32,879 nt of DNA, from the NCBI RefSeq assembly GCF_900103835.1, contig NZ_FNID01000033.1, forward strand, positions 1-32,879, in the 5' to 3' direction. A program made the position numbers and the translations under genes. Position 1 is the first letter of the stretch; the number at the start of each line of letters is the position of its first letter. Origin of the DNA: Acetanaerobacterium elongatum. Its GTDB lineage: Bacteria > Bacillota > Clostridia > Oscillospirales > Ruminococcaceae. Positions 9,401-17,172 of the stretch are shown here, piece after piece. Under the pieces are notes generated by a model. That model was not told where the DNA came from. It did no database searches and saw only the letters and a list, made by a program, of their open reading frames with translations.

Positions 9401-11328
9401 CTATAGGTTAAAGTATCACCATCGTCATCGGTTGCCGTAACGGTTCCGTTGAGGGTGGCGCCCGGTTTAACCGTAAAATTGGAATCCTGCGCTATCGGCG
9501 GTGCATTGATGGTAATGATTACGGTTGCAATGTTGGAATCCAGGCTCCCGTCGTTTGCCTTAAAGGTAAAACTATCAGAACCTGAATAGCCTGTATTGGG
9601 CGTATAGTTGTAGCTTCCGGTGGTCTGCATGGTTACCGAGCCGTGCGAAGGGTTCGCAACAACGCTGTAGGTAAGTGTGTCGCTGTTTGCGTCGGTGGCG
9701 GTAACCGCACCGGATACTGATGTGTTCTTATTGGTGGATGTTGAGCTGTTCTGCGCTACCGGCGCGGCGTTTACTACGGGGGAACCCGCCTTAATGCCGT
9801 AATACTTCACATCCGCGCCCTTACCGGCAGAGCTTAAAGTAACTGTACCGCTTGGCACATTTTTAAGCAGGATAGCTCCACCCGGGGTAAGCGTTGCAGT
9901 ACTGGCGGATGACGATATATTCGTATATAGGTTTTTGTTTATCGTATCGGTTGTCAGAATACTGGAGCCCGCAAAGCTGTTAAGGCCGGAGGCTTCGTTG
10001 AGCGCGAGTGCCGCACGGAAGTTCATGTGGATATTCTCAAAGCTCATCCCTTTCAGCGGGGAGGTGCCGGAAGCCAGCGCCGAGGTTATGGCCTGCTCAT
10101 CGGTATATGTACTTCTGACGATGTCGCTGAAGATACTGTAGCTACCAGTCTGTGCTACAAGATATTGCCCTAATAAATAGGAAAGAGAATAGTTGGGGAG
10201 AGAATTACTGGAGCTCCATTGCGTAAGACTATGGCCATTGGCGATATATGGGCCGTATGTACTACTGTTATATATACCGTATAATCGCGAAGTCTTTTCA
10301 TCTTGGTACAGCATTTCCTCCGCTGCCATGGAAAGCATTTCGTTAATAAATGTATCTTGAGAATACTTGTAGGGCGAGCGATTTTGCCCATATCCAGTGC
10401 TATAATTTATCATATGCTGGAACTCATGAACAGCGGTTGAATAAACGCGACTGGGGTCAAAGCTAAGGTAATTAGTACCCATCGCCGGATAGGTATCAAT
10501 GTGTACCATAGGCATATTATTCCCGCTGCTGTTTGAATAGATACCTACAAGGTCAGCGGCAGTAAAATACCCGGCAACATAGCCCCCGCTGCCCGAAAAC
10601 CCATCAAGAATGTCATGAACCAGAAGCGAAACCTTTCCGCTGCCGTCGGTATCCATATAGGTACCGAAGTTCGTTATCATACTGTCATATTTACTGTCAA
10701 ATTCGTCAGCCAAAGCCTTGGCATTTGTAGGGCTAACTGTATTGTAATTACTTTTAAAAGTATCGGCGGTACCATCATGTACCCAAACAACACAATGCGT
10801 ACCGACATAGGCAACCTTGGCATGAAAGTCACCGTAGTTATTGGAGCCCAAAGAGGTATCAACCTTAAGCACTTTGGTAGTTCCCAGCGCATAGTCGGTA
10901 TTAACCTCGCCGCCTGTAGTTACATCTCCGGTTATTTCACCAAGCGTGGGATGATAGTCAATCGGATATGATTCAGGCAGCTCGCCGCCGGTGGGTACTT
11001 CATCAAGGGTGGTTTGATAACCGGCCAATGGAAGAAGACTACCGGTGGTTTCATTGTCGGTTTTTGAATCATTAATGATTAAAACATAATCGCCGTTTAC
11101 TGTGGTATTGCCATCGGAATCAATAATAGAATAGGAAGTACCAGCGCCGCCGAGGGCAATTTCGCTCTCTCCGGTAGCAGTACTTTCTCCCACTAAGTTG
11201 GTGCTGTCACCTGCTGTGGCATCCGACTGCGCATATACCAACATAGGTGTAAGCCCGGTAAAGCAGCTGAGTGTTACGGCCATTGAAACGATGAAAGAGA
11301 GTAGACGGTAGTACGACTTTTGTGACAT
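3427..11328 (-). CDS. Giant secreted modular protein: HEXXH peptidase, tandem-95, LRR_5 and BIG2 repeats
   Basis: 2633 residues with a Sec signal peptide (cleavage probably after VYA33). Residues ~150-515 form a zinc metallopeptidase-like domain with HEFQH at 301-305 and nearby Glu residues (NEM330, AAEEM337-338), resembling hyicolysin-type (M30-like) peptidases. Around 520-790 are three tandem-95/cadherin-like modules (PVAQ.., GSDSFTFKANDG, DSNIATV). At ~792-910 is a BspA-type leucine-rich block (ADEAFKACSRL, GEGAFLNCTNL, SSAFSGC). Two more tandem-95 modules follow to ~1090, then about 13 BIG2/Ig-like modules (VTWSSSN..VATVD..G.VTA..KGTA.IT) to ~2310 and an unassigned beta-rich C-terminus. 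No LPXTG, S-layer or choline-binding anchor is visible, so it may be released or held otherwise. The ATG has a GGGGGAGGT ribosome site. It is probably a surface adhesin/protease; the target is unknown. Confidence 0.88.
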   Translation of the reverse strand: MSQKSYYRLLSFIVSMAVTLSCFTGLTPMLVYAQSDATAGDSTNLVGESTATGESEIALGGAGTSYSIIDSDGNTTVNGDYVLIINDSKTDNETTGSLLPLAGYQTTLDEVPTGGELPESYPIDYHPTLGEITGDVTTGGEVNTDYALGTTKVLKVDTSLGSNNYGDFHAKVAYVGTHCVVWVHDGTADTFKSNYNTVSPTNAKALADEFDSKYDSMITNFGTYMDTDGSGKVSLLVHDILDGFSGSGGYVAGYFTAADLVGIYSNSSGNNMPMVHIDTYPAMGTNYLSFDPSRVYSTAVHEFQHMINYSTGYGQNRSPYKYSQDTFINEMLSMAAEEMLYQDEKTSRLYGIYNSSTYGPYIANGHSLTQWSSSNSLPNYSLSYLLGQYLVAQTGSYSIFSDIVRSTYTDEQAITSALASGTSPLKGMSFENIHMNFRAALALNEASGLNSFAGSSILTTDTINKNLYTNISSSASTATLTPGGAILLKNVPSGTVTLSSAGKGADVKYYGIKAGSPVVNAAPVAQNSSTSTNKNTSVSGAVTATDANSDTLTYSVVANPSHGSVTMQTTGSYNYTPNTGYSGSDSFTFKANDGSLDSNIATVIITINAPPIAQDSNFTVKPGATLNGTVTATDDDGDTLTYSVVTKPSGLALSSNGAFTYTAPATCGNTSFTFRAYDGKVYSNTATVNIKINNPPVTSDVSVVTSKGKPVTGAFQATDKDNDPLTYKWVQTPLHGDISLFNLNGNAFYTYTPQADYVGTDSFTYTANDGKNDSNTATVTIEIKEAPLGITYTVSDTGVTITGFNVPSSFDGELTIPSTIEGKNVTTIADEAFKACSRLVNVKLPGTVSRIGEGAFLNCTNLSNILIPSSVTSIASSAFSGCAKVKIFGVSGSPAESYALSSSIPFTAITAGVNTAPVVQDIAVDVIAGGSVVLPLNGFDAEGDTLTMTKVSGPAHGNYIVSNKVHTYMASTYTGTDTITYKANDGQADSNEATVTIRVHAANNSKPTVTNVTKQVNTGAVLEDIVTATDANGDELTFSVVTSPAHGLLFMQPNGRFTYTPTAGYTGSDSFTFKANDGLVDSNIATVTIAVNPLPVTSLTLNTQALNLSTPTIAAGITPKYETSDTLIATVNADATIQGVTWSSSNPLVATVDSNGLVTAKSKGAATITAVSKGKMADQITVVKASCAVTVKQTATSVTIPNVAVKKGMMVNVVATVLPSAADYKTGTWKSDDEAVATVAADGTITGVKGGSTNIRFITEEGAVGTATVTVLSAVTGITLTGMPAESVKTQKGDSFTLTPVIAPDDANNKSVTWASSNPNIAAVDGNGKVIALTAGTTVITATTVGKNEQGKTLSASYTLNVVTDSIGITLNSTGETLAKGSTFTLVPTITPADATDKSVTWSVTKLDGSKWTDANAAVTVDSKGKVTATGLSDTNKAMVWAETASGKKAGCVFNIVVPVEGVTITGEGVLSGKAAIKTTDTLQLTANVAPFNADNKAVTWSSSNLKVATVDSTGKVTPKAKGTAVITVTTGDKGKKASVTVNVTELVTGITLNTSSIELVKGKSYTLTAAVDPVTASNKALEWTLDTSKGTAAGITVVNGKVTADAKTAAITGTVQVVATAKDGSGVSAGCTIALIDDALTSLKFNNPVTILYANSKPEQQTAAPSSAEYALLARTVSMDKENVKEDKPYDTGKVVWKTSNAGVATVNNAGKVTAVGKGSATITAAATDGSGKTASTTVTVKKLVDKITLGTSELTLAQGKSAALTATVSPNDANAKALTWASSDTAIATVTNGRITAKAPGKVTITVNATDITDAKLAATAQAAVTVMAIPNLVTVTGSDKLNIGNSEIYKATVALKTNSDTAAFSQTVLWSSSNTKVATVNKTTGEVTAVGKGNATITATTTDGSNIKGTKTITVNVPVNNISLNKSELYLTKGGSETLKVIFNPVNASNTKVTWSMKAGGDPDITGDISGKTGKVSVSKSSTALNGDSATIVATSEDGSKIAECKVTVVDIRVTGVKLDKTSCDFTGDASGSLASAGTQQLTATVAPATAYNKNVTWSSSNTAIAEVDNDGLVTPKGFGTAKITATTADGQKTAVCAVNVYPVGKTETLSAVTSSKMIELASAGESATTSCDVQVKNKAGAIQNAGLFTYTSSNIKVATVDASGKVTATQNGVAGSTVITAALTGDPLKRKVTFTVIVVPKQVKTIDVSYSLPNAGGTGSTPYTNADIQLLFAPGQRIELSAVQTAADGTPVTVKPNWSSSNSNIASIVALDNTRALVTIKKAGTVSITVQANDKFKTSRTIKLTVYDFTPVLNGKITVNKKSIVDDFGYTSNSFGLTLLSGTGITAVDTDTVKLGNAYLPKNLFTVQSSGESWVAKADKTLKPGTYTVKVLVTVKDNALGGPISTVTGTDTIQVPVTLTVNIIDAKPVVKVTSTLKVNLFYKNERYPIAITASSASSAEQVTDIALENNKAASFTSNFAVEKDGGVWYLKRSTNAYNSAGTSGYVVVTLKNYTDPIRVPVTVTTFVEKPTLTAQNIVYNGTTKSFGFMVFNKKANARLTGFTAALDSTYSANNQFSGVAVADNSLSVTFKDTVDVKKGTTYTARLNISDDSEWTAPVSTSVSLPVPKS

Positions 11329-11512
11329 GATAAGACCTCCCCCAGTTTATGCTTATATTTTATCACAAAAGTCTCCAATTAAACACTGGTTTAGCTTTTA
11401 TTCGTCAATTATTTTAGACTGATAATCAAGGACGGCTACTTCGGCATTGAGGCCTCATCAGCCGTCAGGCTGCAAATCTGTGGTGGAAAAATATGTAATC
11501 TCAATCCCTAAT
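11329..11512. other. Upstream region of the giant gene
   Basis: A possible minus-strand -35 TTGACG lies at 11403-11408, but the nearest -10-like box (TTTAAT, 11378-11383) is 19 bases away, so the promoter is weakly supported. A hairpin with 7-base arms (11431-11437 and 11460-11466) lies further upstream. No coding frame is supported. Confidence 0.3.
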
Positions 11513-11514
11513 CC

Positions 11515-11783
11515 GGTAGTGTAAAATGAATTGTACTTTTGCCTTAAATAATAAAGTTCGCAATTTCAAGAAGTCCAAGAAGGTATGAAAAAGCCATTGG
11601 GACTCCGGTAAAATGAATGGTGTCAAAACATTCAAAAAGGAGTTGAAACCCAATGGCTCAAAGAAAGAATATCACAGAACTCACGGAATTGCTTCTGAAA
11701 TATATGACGAAACCAGCTCCTCTTGCAGCGACTATCGCTGCGGTTACCGGCCGTGTCAGCTGGATACACGTATAAGGACGGTT
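11515..11783 (+). mobile_element. IS256-family insertion sequence remnant
   Basis: The left edge looks like an IS256-type inverted end (GGTAGTGTAAAATGAATTG at 11515-11533), with a partial echo at 11608-11622. A transposase start with a ribosome site (AAGGAG) and a fragment of the coding region follow. The right part of the element is missing. It lies between the giant gene and the TetR gene. Confidence 0.6.
11653..11783 (+). pseudogene. IS256-family transposase fragment with internal deletion
   Basis: The ATG at 11653 begins MAQRKNITELTELLLKYMTK, the typical N-terminus of clostridial IS256-type transposases. After about 25 codons the match jumps into another frame: DYRCGYRPCQLDTRIRTV at about 11729-11782, the family's YRxGYRPRxLDTRxGT block, which normally lies about 50-70 residues in. 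The original frame stops at TAA 11773-11775. An internal deletion plus frameshift and loss of the whole catalytic DDE part make it inactive. Confidence 0.7.
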
Positions 11784-11801
11784 TAATTTTAAAAATTAGC
11801 G

Positions 11802-12401
11802 CTAATCAAGTAATTTTTGAATCATTCTGTATAGGGTGGGCTTCATTGTTTCTATATCTATCGGCTGCTTGTTGATAATGCATGAGTAGCAGAGCGCACC
11901 GCACATCTCCACTGTTGCAAGAATAATGTTTTTCGCCTCATCGCTGTTGTAATTTGTCATGTGCAGATTCTTTGATAACGAGTCCAGTGCCTCGGCGAGC
12001 TCAGTATCCTCCTGCACGCAATTCAGGCGTTTTTTCACAACAGGCCATGAAAAGTTCTTCCGGATCAGCTTAAGCTCGTGCTGATTATCGATGAAGTGAT
12101 TGATGATGCTGTCGATCATATGGATAAAACGCTGCGTAAAGTCACCGGAATCCAGCGCTCTTGCAGATCTCACCGCTTTGAGCAGGATGGCACGGTTGAT
12201 TTCATACACAATCTCATCGAGGATATCATCCTTATCCTCAAAATACAGGTAGAAGGTTCCCTTTGCGACATTGGCACGTTTTACGATGGCATCGATGGAG
12301 GTGTTTTGTATGCCTTGCTCCACAAACAGGTAACGTGCAGCCTCGATAAGGCTTGTACGCTTGTAAAGCATCTTCTCATTAAGGTCCCTAATCAGCGCCA
12401 T
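11802..12401 (-). CDS. TetR/AcrR family transcriptional regulator
   Basis: 199 residues. The N-terminal helix-turn-helix domain at ~15-60 contains IEAARYLFVEQGIQNTSIDAIVKRANVAKGTFYLYFEDKDDIL, the TetR_N signature. The C-terminal helical ligand-binding/dimer domain is divergent. The ATG has an AGGAAGG ribosome site. It is divergently transcribed from the MMPL exporter gene, and a 44-bp palindrome between them is the obvious operator. By analogy with TetR-exporter pairs it likely represses both itself and the exporter until a lipophilic ligand binds. The ligand is unknown. Confidence 0.9.
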   Translation of the reverse strand: MALIRDLNEKMLYKRTSLIEAARYLFVEQGIQNTSIDAIVKRANVAKGTFYLYFEDKDDILDEIVYEINRAILLKAVRSARALDSGDFTQRFIHMIDSIINHFIDNQHELKLIRKNFSWPVVKKRLNCVQEDTELAEALDSLSKNLHMTNYNSDEAKNIILATVEMCGALCYSCIINKQPIDIETMKPTLYRMIQKLLD

Positions 12402-12466
12402 GCTCTGGCCTTCCTTTTTTTATAAATTTCATTTTAATTATACTATAATTTTTATTCGGTTCAAGT

Positions 12467-12510
12467 ATTGACTATTGGTCATTATAGTAATATAATGACC
12501 AATAGTCAAT
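12467..12510. promoter_or_regulatory. Symmetric divergent promoter/operator of the TetR and MMPL genes
   Basis: A perfect inverted repeat has 19-base arms (12467-12485 and 12492-12510) around the 6-base centre AGTAAT. It contains a plus-strand promoter, TTGACT (12468-12473) and TATAAT (12491-12496), spacing 17. It also contains a mirror-image minus-strand promoter, TTGACT (12504-12509) and TATAAT (12481-12486), spacing 17. The two promoters overlap completely, so RNA polymerase can occupy only one at a time, and a TetR dimer on the palindrome would cover both. Confidence 0.85.
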
Positions 12511-12524
12511 AAGGAGGCCGTTGT

Positions 12525-14615
12525 ATGACTAAAATAAGCCAATTCATTGTTAAATTCAAAATTCCTATCCTCATCCTTGCCGTACTGCTGATGATTCCAT
12601 CGGTAGCGGGCATGGCAAACACAAGAATCAACTATGACATGCTCAACTATCTGCCGTCCAATCTGGAAACCATTCAGGGGCAGGATATCCTGCTTGATGA
12701 ATTTGGCAAGGGCGCTTTTTCATTAATTATTGTAGACGGTATGGATGCAAAAAATGTTGCTGTTATAGAAAAGAAGATTGAAGCGGTAGAATCTGTCGAC
12801 AGCGTTGTTTGGTACGACGATATTGCGGATATTTCGGTTCCGATGAAGCTGCTTCCCTCCAAATACTATAACGCGTTCAATAACGGAAGCGCCACCCTGA
12901 TGGCGGTATTCTTTCAAACCTCAACCTCAGAGGAAGCCACCATGCGGGCGATATCGCAGATACGTGCCATTACCGGCAGGCAGTGCTTTGTAACGGGGCT
13001 TTCCGCACTGGTTACCGATTTAAAAGCACTTTGTGAAAAGGAGGAACCGATCTATGTCGCCATCGCGGTAACGCTGGCCTGCGCGGCGATGATGCTGCTG
13101 CTGGACTCGTGGATTGCACCGCTCATCTTCCTCTTAAGTATAGGTATGGCGATTCTTTATAACTTTGGCACCAACATCTTTGTGGGTGAGATTTCTTACA
13201 TCACCAAGGCACTCAGCGCGGTGATGCAGCTGGCCGTTACCATGGATTACTCTATCTTCCTGTGGCACAGCTATTGTGAGGAAAAGGATAAATACAGCGA
13301 CCACCGGCAGGCTATGGCATTGGCGATTACCAATACGATGCGCTCGGTTGCCGGAAGTTCCCTGACAACCGTCGCCGGTTTTATCGCACTATGCTTTATG
13401 ACCTTTAAGCTTGGCCTTGATATTGGCATTGTTATGGCCAAAGGTGTTGTTTTGGGCGTTGTAAGCTGTGTTACCATTCTTCCCGCACTGATACTCCTGT
13501 TTGATAAACCGCTGGCAAAAACCATGCACAAGCCACTGCTTCCGCCAATGGAACGGCTTTCAAGGCTTATTGCAAGGCGTCCGTGGGTTTTTTTGATTGT
13601 ATTTGCCGTTCTTATTGCTCCGGCTTATTATGGCTACAGTCATTCAAACGTCTATTATGACCTTGGAAACGCTTTGCCAAAAGGCATTGACTATGTGATT
13701 GCAAATTCCAAGCTGAAGGATAACTTCAATATCGGCAGCACCCATTTGGCGTTGGTGGACTCAAAGCTTTCGCAGAAGGATACCAACGAGATGATTCAAC
13801 AGCTCAATGCCGTACCGGGAGTAAAACAGACGCTAGGGTTGGATAGCGTTATGGGCGCCGATGTTCCGGAAAAGATTGTTCCCCAGACCGTAAAAAAACT
13901 GCTGCAAAGTGATAAGCATAAGCTGCTTTTAATCAACTCAAACTACCAGGTTGCGAGCGACGAGGTAAACAGCCAGATTGATGCGCTCAACAAAATACTG
14001 AAAAGCTACGACAAAGGTTCGATGCTGATTGGCGAGGCGCCCTGCACAAAGGATATGATCAGGCTGACCTCCCACGATTTTGAGGTGGTTAATATCATCT
14101 CTATCGTGGCAATCTTCATCATTATTGCGGTTGTTTTAAAATCAGCCAGCCTGCCGGTGGTGCTGCTGGTGGTAATAGAATTTGCCATATTCATCAACCT
14201 GGGCATTCCCTACTATACCAAACTGTCACTGCCGTTTATCGCGCCCATCTGCATTAGCACAATACAGTTGGGTTCTACTGTGGATTACGCCATTTTGCTT
14301 ACCAACCGATATATAAAAGAGCGCTTTTCCGGGCTTGCAAAGCATGAGGCAGCCGTCGTGGCGCTCAACGCCTCCATTCCTTCCATCATAGTAAGTGCAT
14401 GCGGCTTTTTTGCTGCAACCGTGGGCGTTGCGTTCTATTCCAACATCGATATTATCAGCTCCATGTGCAAGCTTATGGCAAGGGGCGCTATAGTTAGCCT
14501 GCTTTCTGTCATATTTATACTTCCTGCGTTCTTTATGGTGTTTGACAAGGCTATCTGCAAAACCACATGGCTTTACAATAAGCTGCCCAAGGCGCAGCGG
14601 CTGCAAGCGGAATAA
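12525..14615 (+). CDS. MMPL/RND family transporter
   Basis: 696-residue inner-membrane protein with the duplicated RND/MMPL layout. Each half has one N-terminal membrane helix, an extracytoplasmic loop, then five helices. The proton-relay-type Asp-Tyr pairs are present in both halves (TMDYSIFLWH, Asp241; TVDYAILLTNRY, Asp587). It is probably a proton-driven exporter of a lipid, lipopeptide or hydrophobic drug. The ATG has AAGGAGG 7 bases upstream, about 22 bases from the predicted start of transcription. It is followed after 84 bases by an exported heptad-repeat protein and controlled by the divergent TetR gene. The substrate is unknown. Confidence 0.9.
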   Translation: MTKISQFIVKFKIPILILAVLLMIPSVAGMANTRINYDMLNYLPSNLETIQGQDILLDEFGKGAFSLIIVDGMDAKNVAVIEKKIEAVESVDSVVWYDDIADISVPMKLLPSKYYNAFNNGSATLMAVFFQTSTSEEATMRAISQIRAITGRQCFVTGLSALVTDLKALCEKEEPIYVAIAVTLACAAMMLLLDSWIAPLIFLLSIGMAILYNFGTNIFVGEISYITKALSAVMQLAVTMDYSIFLWHSYCEEKDKYSDHRQAMALAITNTMRSVAGSSLTTVAGFIALCFMTFKLGLDIGIVMAKGVVLGVVSCVTILPALILLFDKPLAKTMHKPLLPPMERLSRLIARRPWVFLIVFAVLIAPAYYGYSHSNVYYDLGNALPKGIDYVIANSKLKDNFNIGSTHLALVDSKLSQKDTNEMIQQLNAVPGVKQTLGLDSVMGADVPEKIVPQTVKKLLQSDKHKLLLINSNYQVASDEVNSQIDALNKILKSYDKGSMLIGEAPCTKDMIRLTSHDFEVVNIISIVAIFIIIAVVLKSASLPVVLLVVIEFAIFINLGIPYYTKLSLPFIAPICISTIQLGSTVDYAILLTNRYIKERFSGLAKHEAAVVALNASIPSIIVSACGFFAATVGVAFYSNIDIISSMCKLMARGAIVSLLSVIFILPAFFMVFDKAICKTTWLYNKLPKAQRLQAE

Positions 14616-14699
14616 ACACGCAGCAGTTATTGTTCTTCCTCAAAGGGCAAATATAGTGAAAAATTTTTATGGTTATAATACCGGAAAGGGATGTTGAAT

Positions 14700-16862
14700 A
14701 TGAGTTGCCTTGATAAAAGAAGCGTTTTTAAGACAATTGCCTCCATAACTGCCGTTGCGGCAATCGTTGGGTGTATGCCCGGCGTTGTATATGCATCTCC
14801 CAATACTGCTCAAAGCCTTGCCCCGGGAGAGACCTCTTCGCTTGAGAGCGACATAAAGGATATGGTGAAGATTAATAAGACCGCCAAGGCATACGACAAG
14901 GAAGAAACGGTGTATGTTATATCCGATCCGAACGGAAAGGTGCAGGAGGTTGATGTCAGTGACTGGCTGAAAAACAGCAAGGGCGAGGATGTTCTGGAAG
15001 ACTATACCGAACTGAGCGATATTCAAAACACAAAAGGAGATGAGCCGTTCACAGCACTGGGCGACAACCGTTATGAGTGGAAGGCTGGAGGAAAGGATAT
15101 TCATTACGAGGGCAAGTTGCAAAAGGAACTGCCGGTTACGGTGAGCGTCGCCTATTCGCTGAACGGGCAAACCGTTTCACCGGATGCACTTGCAAATAAA
15201 AGCGGACATGTGATTATTCGGTTTGATTACGCCAATCATCAAAAGGTTGAAAAAAAGATCAATGGAAAAATGGAGGCCGTCAGCGTACCTTTTCTGATGG
15301 TCAGCGGTGTGGTGTTGGATAACAATACGTTCTCCAACGTCAAGGTAACCTCCGGTACGGTATTTAACGACGGAAGCCGGAATATCGTGCTTGGCTATGC
15401 CGTTCCGGGGCTTGAAGAAGAACTCGGCCTCACCAATAAGGACATAGATATTCCCGATTATGTAGAAATAGAGGCCGATACCACCAACTTCTCTCTTGTT
15501 TCCACTATGACGGTAGCCATGACCGGGTTGTTTGATAACGTTGACATCAACGAGAACAGCGGGGCAGAGAATCTTACGGATTCGCTTAAGCAGTTAAACA
15601 GTGCCGCGACGCGGCTGATGGATGGTTCTTCAGATCTTTGGGACGGTATGTCAACGCTTTATACCGGCTGCGCAAACCTGAACGAAGGCGCAGGAAAGCT
15701 GGCATCTGGAGCTAAGGATATGCTCGATGGTTCAGCAGCGTTAAGCAGCGGTGCGGGAGAGCTGTGCTCAGGCCTTGGAACATTAAGCGGGAAAAATCAG
15801 GAGCTTAACGATGGCGCAAAGAAGATTACCGACGCCGTTTTTGCGAGCGCCACAACCCAGTTAAGGCAGGAGCTTGTTGCAAGCGGGGTAATGACAGAGG
15901 GCGAGGCCGCAAAGATTTCGCTTACCCCATCAACCTATGCGTCGGTTTTCCAGCAGCTTTCGCATGCCGTTACCGTTACGCCCGAGCAGGTTGAGGCACA
16001 GATACGCGCTTCGCTTTCTGCAATGACACGGGAACAGCAAAACCTGGCAATGACCATCGCCTATGATCTTATACAGGCAGACCCTGCGCTCGGCTATACC
16101 GACGCGATTACCCGTGCCGCAGGGATGATGTCCGATGCGGCTGCTGTCCAGGCGGATTGCGCCGTTATTAACGCTGCATGGCTTGCAGACCCGGATAATC
16201 AGGCACTGATTGCGCAGATAATGGCTGCCACGCATTCTGACCAGCCCACGGCCGCAAAACTTTGTGCGGTTGCCAAGGCGCTGGATGCGAACGCCCCCTT
16301 AACCAAACTTTCCGATGCGGCCACAATGCTGCAGCACGCTTCAACCGTCGCATCAACCACCGCCGACAACAGCAAACTTACGGCGCTTTGCACCGCGATT
16401 GCCAATGCCTCGGCTGCCACGGGCAACAGCAAGCTGGATGCAGTTAAAGCCCAGCTGGACGGGGTTGTGAAGTTCTACAACGGGGTTTTGGCTTACACCG
16501 AAGGGGTAGCCACCGCCTATGACGGCTCAAAAAAGCTTTCGTTGGGAGCCTCTGCTTTAAACGACGGGGCAAAGGCTTTATACAACGGCGCATATACTTT
16601 ATATGAGGGAAGCCAGAAACTGATGTCCGGTGCCGGTACGCTGAAAGACGGCTGCAATACCATGAAAAACGGAATGAAGAAATTCTATGATGAGGGTATC
16701 AGCAAGCTTACAAACGGCTTAAGCGGTGATTATAAGGAGCTTGTGGAGCGTCTTTGCGCAGTGGAAAGCGCAGGGAGGGAATATCAAAGCTTTGCGGGAA
16801 TATCCGACGGCATGAGCGGACGGGTTAAGTTTATCTACCGCACAGATTCAATTGGTATGTAG
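14700..16862 (+). CDS. YhgE/Pip-like exported heptad-repeat protein
   Basis: About 720 residues. An N-terminal hydrophobic export signal is followed by a beta-rich domain to ~250. Two blocks of small-residue heptads follow (LxxGAxxLxxGA types, for example NEGAGKLASGAKDMLDGS and LSLGASALNDGAKALYNGA) flanking a helical insert at ~390-580. The heptads match the X-X-X-Leu-X-X-Gly repeats found in YhgE/Pip proteins that accompany MMPL exporters. The signal ends either at VYA|SP (signal peptidase I) or at an IVGC lipobox; I cannot decide. The ATG at 14700 is chosen because GGAAAGGG lies 9 bases upstream; the ATG at 14691 abuts that site. There is no C-terminal membrane helix. It is co-transcribed with the exporter and is probably an envelope-spanning partner. 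Confidence 0.75.
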   Translation: MSCLDKRSVFKTIASITAVAAIVGCMPGVVYASPNTAQSLAPGETSSLESDIKDMVKINKTAKAYDKEETVYVISDPNGKVQEVDVSDWLKNSKGEDVLEDYTELSDIQNTKGDEPFTALGDNRYEWKAGGKDIHYEGKLQKELPVTVSVAYSLNGQTVSPDALANKSGHVIIRFDYANHQKVEKKINGKMEAVSVPFLMVSGVVLDNNTFSNVKVTSGTVFNDGSRNIVLGYAVPGLEEELGLTNKDIDIPDYVEIEADTTNFSLVSTMTVAMTGLFDNVDINENSGAENLTDSLKQLNSAATRLMDGSSDLWDGMSTLYTGCANLNEGAGKLASGAKDMLDGSAALSSGAGELCSGLGTLSGKNQELNDGAKKITDAVFASATTQLRQELVASGVMTEGEAAKISLTPSTYASVFQQLSHAVTVTPEQVEAQIRASLSAMTREQQNLAMTIAYDLIQADPALGYTDAITRAAGMMSDAAAVQADCAVINAAWLADPDNQALIAQIMAATHSDQPTAAKLCAVAKALDANAPLTKLSDAATMLQHASTVASTTADNSKLTALCTAIANASAATGNSKLDAVKAQLDGVVKFYNGVLAYTEGVATAYDGSKKLSLGASALNDGAKALYNGAYTLYEGSQKLMSGAGTLKDGCNTMKNGMKKFYDEGISKLTNGLSGDYKELVERLCAVESAGREYQSFAGISDGMSGRVKFIYRTDSIGM

Positions 16863-16942
16863 CCGCAAACCTTTTGATTGTTCGCTCAAGAAAACAGGCG
16901 ATAGAACAGAAAAGATTCAGTAAACCCATGTAAGCCCCAGAG

Positions 16943-16986
16943 AAAAGCAGAGATAGGTACAAAAGCTGTACTTATCCCTGCTTTTT
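16943..16986. terminator. Bidirectional terminator between the MMPL operon and the GH5 gene
   Basis: A long imperfect stem (arms from 16943 and to 16985, apical GTACA/TGTAC, loop AAAGC) ends in a T-run on the plus strand and in TGCTTTTCT on the minus strand. It can end both convergent units. Confidence 0.7.
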
Positions 16987-17172
16987 GCTGTATTTTCTTG
17001 TATAAACATAGCACTAAACCGCTTAAAGCGGCGGTTATGACGGCTAATCCCTACAACTCTGCGAAACCTGCTGCAAGAGCGGGAAGTTGTTGATATGTAT
17101 TTATAATGAAAACAACAGTATTCTATCTGCATTTAAGCAATATCAATCAGACAAACGCATTTTAAAATCCAA

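Noticed and set aside
14673-15170. 165-codon minus-strand open frame
   Set aside because: It is antisense to the exported heptad-repeat protein gene, has no ribosome site, and overlaps its start region.
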